Source: Linnemannia elongata (taxonomy: Eukaryota; Mortierellomycota; Mortierellomycetes; Mortierellales; Mortierellaceae). From it: a stretch of DNA of 64,000 nucleotides. Under the pieces are notes generated by a model, which searched no databases, had not been told where the DNA came from, and worked only from the letters and a program-made list of their open reading frames with translations. Positions within the stretch are counted from its first letter, which is position 1, and the number at the start of each line of letters is the position of its first letter. Positions 59,432 to 64,000 of the stretch are shown piece after piece. The stretch lies in assembly GCA_036320915.1 (NCBI GenBank), contig JAXBDG010000001.1, positions 1,364,001 to 1,428,000 on the forward strand, given 5' to 3'. The position numbers and the translations under genes are program-made.

Positions 59432-61236
59432 ATGGCCCCCTCAAGAACCTCAACAACCCCTTCCTCAACCGCGCTCATCACCCAACGCAACCAAGAAGAC
59501 CTGGCCAAATCCAAGACCCTACACGGCCATACGTTCCACGACAACCACCACCAAGACTCCTTCCTCTCCAAGCTCAACAAGAAGGACCGTGATTTCCAAC
59601 CCGCCGTCGTCGACAAGTACCTTGACAACTGGAAGGAAGATCGACCAGAGTTGGAATCGGAGGAGGATAAGGCTCAACGACAGACTGCTTACAAGGCCGT
59701 GGCGAATTCGTTTTATGATCTCGCGACCGATTTCTATGAGGTAAGAAAAGAAGGGTATTTTGTGGAAAAAGGGGGGTTTTTTTTATTGGGTACAAGTGCG
59801 GAATGAATGGTATAGTGTGCGAGATGGAGGCAGAAATCGGGAACCCAGGGACAGAGGTTTCCATATATTTTTTGAGCTTGCGGCATGGATTGCAGGATCT
59901 AAACTGTAAGAGAAATCAAGGGAGAGGTGAGGGGGCCTGTATCATCGCGTAATGGGTCTCCCCTTGCATCTCGTGTGCAGGAGCTGGGTGTATCATCACA
60001 ACATATCATCCTTACACTCTATTTCTCATTCTCTTTGTTCTTGGCATGCCAAGGAGGGGAAAAGACGACAAAAGAAAAAGAGGAATTCATTAAGAGAGCA
60101 TATGAGGTTGGGGTGGGGTGATTCTTCACGATCAACGATCAAAATAACGCGTCCAAGACAAAAGTCAAAAGACAATGAGGGCTCTCCTTTATTTTTCGAG
60201 ACAAACAAACCAACCCATGTCTTGCCCTGCATTCACACTTTGGAATGGAATTAGACATGACAACAACAGACAAACAAAACAACGAACAAAGCGCCCAATG
60301 CGCGATTCGTAACAATCGAGATCCTAACCCCCTTCATCTTCCTTCCATCTCCTGAAATAGTACGCTTGGGGAACATCGTTTCACTTTTGCAGATTCCACC
60401 CTCGCGAGCCTTTCCACCAGGCTATCGCCCGCCACGAACACTTCCTTGCCGCCAACATGGGTATCCAGCCTCACCACCGCGTCCTCGATATTGGCTGTGG
60501 AGTCGGTGGACCCGCTCGTGAGATTGGTCATTTCACCGGTGCCCATATCACCGGTCTCAACAACAACGATTACCAGATCGCCCGTGCCAGACGCTATGCC
60601 GTCTCTGCGGGGCTTGACAAGCGCTCGGATTTCGTCAAGGGCGATTTCATGAATATGCCTATTGATGACAACTCGTACGACGCCTGCTATGCCATCGAGG
60701 CTACCGTCCATGCCTCGACTCTTGAGGGTGTCTATGGCGAGGCTTACAGGATCTTGAAGCCCGGCGGAGTCTTTGGATGCTACGAATGGGTCATGACTGA
60801 TAAGTATGACCCCACCAACCCAGACCACCTCCGCATCGTCCGCGGCCTCGAAGTCGGTAACGGTATCGCCCAGATGCTCACCGTCAAGGACTGTCTCCAG
60901 GCCCTCAAAACTGTCGGTTTCACAATCGAGAAGAACGAGGACATGGGCGCGACCGAAGACAATATCAAGTGGTACTACCCTCTCCAAGGCGATATCCGCC
61001 AGGCGAACGCCTTCTGGGATTACTTGACGGTTCTGCGGACTACGACTGCTGGACGTGCCGCAACGACGTATATGGTCAAGACTTTGGAATCGTTGGGTTT
61101 GGTCGCTCCTGGTAGTGCCAAGGTGTCGACTATTCTGCAGACTGCTGCTGATTCTGTTCTTGAGGGTGCGCTTTTGGGTATTTTCACGCCCATGTACTTT
61201 TTTGTCGCGCGCAAGCCCTTGACCGCCTCCCAGTAA
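59432..61236 (+). CDS. ERG6: Sterol 24-C-methyltransferase
   Basis: Transfers a methyl group from S-adenosylmethionine to C-24 of the sterol side chain, at the ER or lipid droplets. Two exons, 59432-59740 and 60361-61236, give 394 residues. Exon 1 ends in ANSFYDLATDFYE and exon 2 opens YAWGTSFHFCRFHPREPF, the conserved sterol-binding segment, so the junction is secure. The SAM site is at LDIGCGVGGPAREI, with LNNNDYQIARAR, the substrate-pocket motif YAIEATVHA and YEWVMTDKYDP following. The C-terminus (FTPMYFFVARKP) is typical. The 620-bp intron is several times longer than most here. An AATAAA at 61347-61352 follows the stop. The gene converges on an EBP-type sterol isomerase with only 186 bp between stop codons. 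Confidence 0.96.
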
Positions 61237-61346
61237 TATTTTTTTTCTTTCTTCTCGTTTACTTTTACCCCCCCCCTACTCCAAAATCCAACACCCTCTT
61301 GTAATTAATCTTCAACAACCTAGCATCATCTTTGTGCATATCACAT

Positions 61347-61352
61347 AATAAA
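61347..61352 (+). terminator. Poly(A) signal of ERG6
   Basis: AATAAA followed directly by CGCGCT, about 110 bp after the ERG6 stop. The same 12 bases follow epsilon-COP at 43709-43720. Confidence 0.65.
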
Positions 61353-61377
61353 CGCGCTACATTTTCAACCAACACAC

Positions 61378-61404
61378 AAAAAAAAAAAAAAAAAAAAAAA
61401 AAAA
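61378..61404. repeat. Poly-A tract, 27 A, between the ERG6 and EBP stop codons
   Basis: 27 A, 26 bp past the ERG6 poly(A) signal, which is close to where cleavage would be expected. Read from the other strand it is poly-T just downstream of the EBP-type gene. Confidence 0.9.
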
Positions 61405-61422
61405 CTGCAAACAGCAAGAGTT

Positions 61423-62237
61423 TTATTGAACCTTTTTCTTATCCTTCCCACTTCTCTCCGCTTCCTCAACAGCCCTCAAAAGCATACCAACAGACTCCCA
61501 CAGCAAATAAACAGGGACCAACAACCAGAACGAATTAAAGAACAAGAAATACAGATAATAATAATAAGGATGAGGATCACCGTGTGGGGAACCCTCAAAA
61601 ATAGAGGTACAGTAGTAAAGTGTACAACCGTAGATGTGGGCCAGGGCAAGCATCAGTTGGGCGATGTGGCGGGAAGGTCGGTTATGGTAGAGGGACCATG
61701 CGCAGAACACTGACAATGGACCCCACACCAACTAGGTAAAAGAGGAGGTGAAAAAAAAAACGCGTCAAGATCACCACTTTCCATCGCACTGGGGACCTAA
61801 TAAAACCCATAGCTACAAAGAAGTTCAAGAAACAAATAAGAAAGAAGAAAACTTACAGTGGTAATGGCCTCAACGACGCGGACAAAAGAATCACTGGTCA
61901 AGTACCGCGAATCACTAATCGCATACTCCTTCCACACTTGAGCGACAGGACTATTATCCCCCGCCAGGGTCGCATGGTAGATCCCATAATACCCCTCGAA
62001 CCCAAGATGTAATGCCGCACAGAGGATGAACCAAAAGAAGGCAAACTTTTCGGAAAGGGGTGCCAGGGTCGAGTTGCGAAGAGGGTATCCGAGTATGACA
62101 GTGAGGGCGAGAATGGCGAAGAAGCCAATAGAGACGTAGACGAGAGTATGGAATACGGTATTGGTGTTTGGGACGTAGTGGTCGAAGACGAGGTCCTGCG
62201 GGTAATATGGATGAGGCGTCCTGATTCCAGCCGCCAT
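61423..62237 (-). CDS. EBP-type sterol delta8-delta7 isomerase (emopamil-binding protein family)
   Basis: ER membrane enzyme that moves the sterol ring-B double bond from C8 to C7. Two exons, 62237-61857 and 61731-61423, 229 residues, matching the roughly 230 of animal and plant EBP. Residues known to matter in EBP are visible: His and Glu in LHLGFEGYYG; WKEYAISDSRYL; Glu and Thr in VEAITT, directly across the splice junction from LVWGPLS; and Asn and Trp in FFNSFWLLVP. Four to five hydrophobic helices are apparent. Start: Met of MAAGIRTPHPYY; an upstream in-frame Met adds an unlikely leader. Ascomycete and basidiomycete fungi usually use the unrelated ERG2 enzyme for this step. The stop codon TAA lies inside an AATAAA. 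Confidence 0.92.
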
Positions 62238-62569
62238 CTTCGTGTAGAGATGATGAAGGAAGATGTGCAAGGAATGAGGTGAATTAAAATTTCAGGAACG
62301 AAAAAGAACAGGCCATCCACTCCTCTCAAACGTTTGTGGCTTGCACTTTCTCCTACACACTCTCTCTTTCTCTCACTCTCTAATCGATGGCGCATCGCTC
62401 CTAATTGCTTTTTGTACGCTGTAAAGTGTAGCCGCTCCATTTTGCACATGTGTAAGGTTGGCTAAGCTAGAAACTACTGTGAGTATGAATGGGTGTATGC
62501 AGTATGCCATGAAAGGAAAAAAAGGTGAGCAAATGGGCGTGAGAAAGGGTCTGGTGTGCGGCTGATTAA
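62238..62569. promoter_or_regulatory. Promoter region of the EBP-type gene
   Basis: 332 bp between two minus-strand genes, so it carries the EBP-type promoter and the 3' end of the UXS gene. A GA-rich stretch on the minus strand (about 62350-62380) is the only composition feature; no TATA box is clear. Confidence 0.4.
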
Positions 62570-64000
62570 CTAGTCGGTGTACCAAGCCTGCTCGCTCTTG
62601 GTCTTCTTGAAGTACTGTACAGTCTCACGGATACCCTGGTAGACAGAGAACTTGGGGTTCCAGCCAAGATACCTCTGAGCCCTCCCGATATCCGGTCGTC
62701 GCCTCTGGGGGTCATCCTCGGTTGGTGGCAGACTCATAATCTCAACATCGGCATTAATCTCGTTCCGGATCATCTCTGCAAACTCGCGAATAGTATACTC
62801 CTCGGGGTTGCCCAAGTTAACTGGCTCCTTGTAGTTCCGATTCATCAACAAGATCAGCCCATCCACCAAGTCGTGGATATATTGGAACGATCGCGTCTGC
62901 TGTCCATCGCCATAGATCGTCAGCTCGTCTCCTCGCAGAGCCTGCATGATAAAGTTGCTGACCACACGGCCATCGTTCTCGTTCATCCTGGGTCCAAATG
63001 TGTTGAAGATCCTGGCAACCCGCACATCGACCTCGTCCTGCTGCATGTACGAGTAAGTCAGGGTCTCGGCAACGCGCTTTCCTTCGTCGTAGCAGGCTCT
63101 TGGTCCAATTGGGTTGACATGGCCCCAATATGTCTCCTTTTGCGGATGCTCCTCCGGATCTCCGTACACCTCTAGAAAAAAAAACAAAAAAAGTTAAAAA
63201 AAGGGTTGGCCGTCATCATCGTGCAGATATAGTTAGTAAAAACATCAGAAAGAGATAAGACGCTCTTCACTCTATCTCTTCTACCCCGCCAGCGGAAATG
63301 AAAAGAGGTGGACAAGAAAATGCTCCGCATATATGAAAAAAGAGAACAAGATCCCCATGCTCACCGGAGGTTGAAGTCAAGAGGAAGCGCGCCTTGGTCC
63401 GCTTGGCGAGTCCCAACATGTTGATCGTGCCCATGACGGAGGTCTTGACAGTCTTGATAGGGTTGTATTGATAATGAGGTGGCGAGGCTGGGCAGGCGAG
63501 GTGGTAGATCTGATCGACCTCGATCATAAAGGGATCAACGACGTCGTGGCGAATGAGCTCGAAATGTGGGTGACCAAGCCAGTGTTGGACATTCCTCTTG
63601 CTTCCTGTGAAAAAGTTGTCGAGCACAATCACCTCATGGCCCATCAGCATCAACCGGTCGACCAGGTGGGACCCGACAAACCCCGCCCCTCCTGTGACAA
63701 GAATGCGTTTCCGTTCGTGGTTGAGCAGCATCTTCACCGACGGGAAAGATGGCGAATGAGGGAACGAGAGCGTCTTGTCGTGGAGGTTGACCTTGCGGTA
63801 GGCGTCTGTCTGCTCGGGCAGGTACAGCTGCTGTAGGACACTCAGCGCGATATCTGACCGCACAGCCTTATCGCCCACGACCGTCACTTGGTTGGCACTG
63901 TTGGGCGGGCTGTCTTCGCCGCCGCCACTACCGCCTATTCCCGGTCCCTGTTGATGTTGTCCTTCGCCCGCCTCGATCACCAAGCCCGAAGCAGGGGCTG
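62570..64000 (-). CDS. UXS1: UDP-glucuronate decarboxylase (UDP-xylose synthase), 5' end beyond the window
   Basis: Converts UDP-glucuronate to UDP-xylose with bound NAD+, supplying xylose for glycans and wall polymers. Two exons are visible: up to 63365 (open from the right edge, no ATG in frame) and 63171-62570. The NAD-binding motif [12 protein letters not shown] begins the Rossmann domain, followed by [13 protein letters not shown] and [16 protein letters not shown]. The junction restores [15 protein letters not shown], with catalytic Tyr and Lys in ACYDEGKR. Later come [27 protein letters not shown] and [11 protein letters not shown], ending AWYTD. The segment before the Rossmann domain includes [10 protein letters not shown] and a Gly/Ser/Pro-rich stretch; it may be a membrane-proximal stem as in other UXS1 proteins, but its start is not in view. 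Confidence 0.93.

Overview
The window reads as nuclear DNA of an early-diverging fungus, most likely a Mortierellaceae relative. I infer this from many short spliceosomal introns with GT-AG and two GC-AG borders, the mix of families present, and an EBP-type rather than ERG2-type sterol isomerase beside ERG6. No rRNA, tRNA, CRISPR or bacterial-style feature was seen. All exon borders are my own reading of splice signals, checked by keeping the reading frame across each junction.

Layout: (1) 66-886 (-) is the first coding exon of a gene that runs off the left edge, possibly an HSF-type transcription factor. (2) 887-21409 is a 20.5 kb stretch with no recognisable gene, built of homopolymers, microsatellites and purine/pyrimidine blocks. 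(3) 21410-33964 holds three genes on the minus strand: a SNF2/STH1 remodeller ATPase, a protein with two degenerate forkhead domains, and a WW-WW-MyTH4-RhoGAP protein. (4) 35510-37501 (+) is a mitochondrial MTF2-like gene. A complete 4.55 kb Mutator-like (MULE) DNA transposon (37510-42064) starts at the base group just after its stop codon. The element has 68-bp terminal inverted repeats, a 9-bp target duplication and an intact four-exon gene of about 1343 codons that joins a transposase to a USP-like cysteine-peptidase domain. (5) 42256-43646 (+) is epsilon-COP, starting only 190 bp past the transposon. (6) 44232-51487 (-) holds an F-box/LRR-like gene and SWI3/RSC8. (7) 51728-56170 (+) holds an RSZ-type SR splicing factor and a LEU5/SLC25A42-type mitochondrial carrier. 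(8) 59432-62237 is a convergent pair of sterol enzymes, ERG6 (+) and an EBP-type delta8-delta7 isomerase (-). (9) 62570-64000 (-) is a UDP-glucuronate decarboxylase cut by the right edge.

Two functional links stand out. SNF2/STH1 and SWI3/RSC8, core subunits of the same type of remodelling complex, lie about 22 kb apart. ERG6 and the EBP-type isomerase act at neighbouring steps of sterol synthesis and share a 186-bp terminator region. The strongest candidate for something undescribed is the transposase-peptidase fusion.
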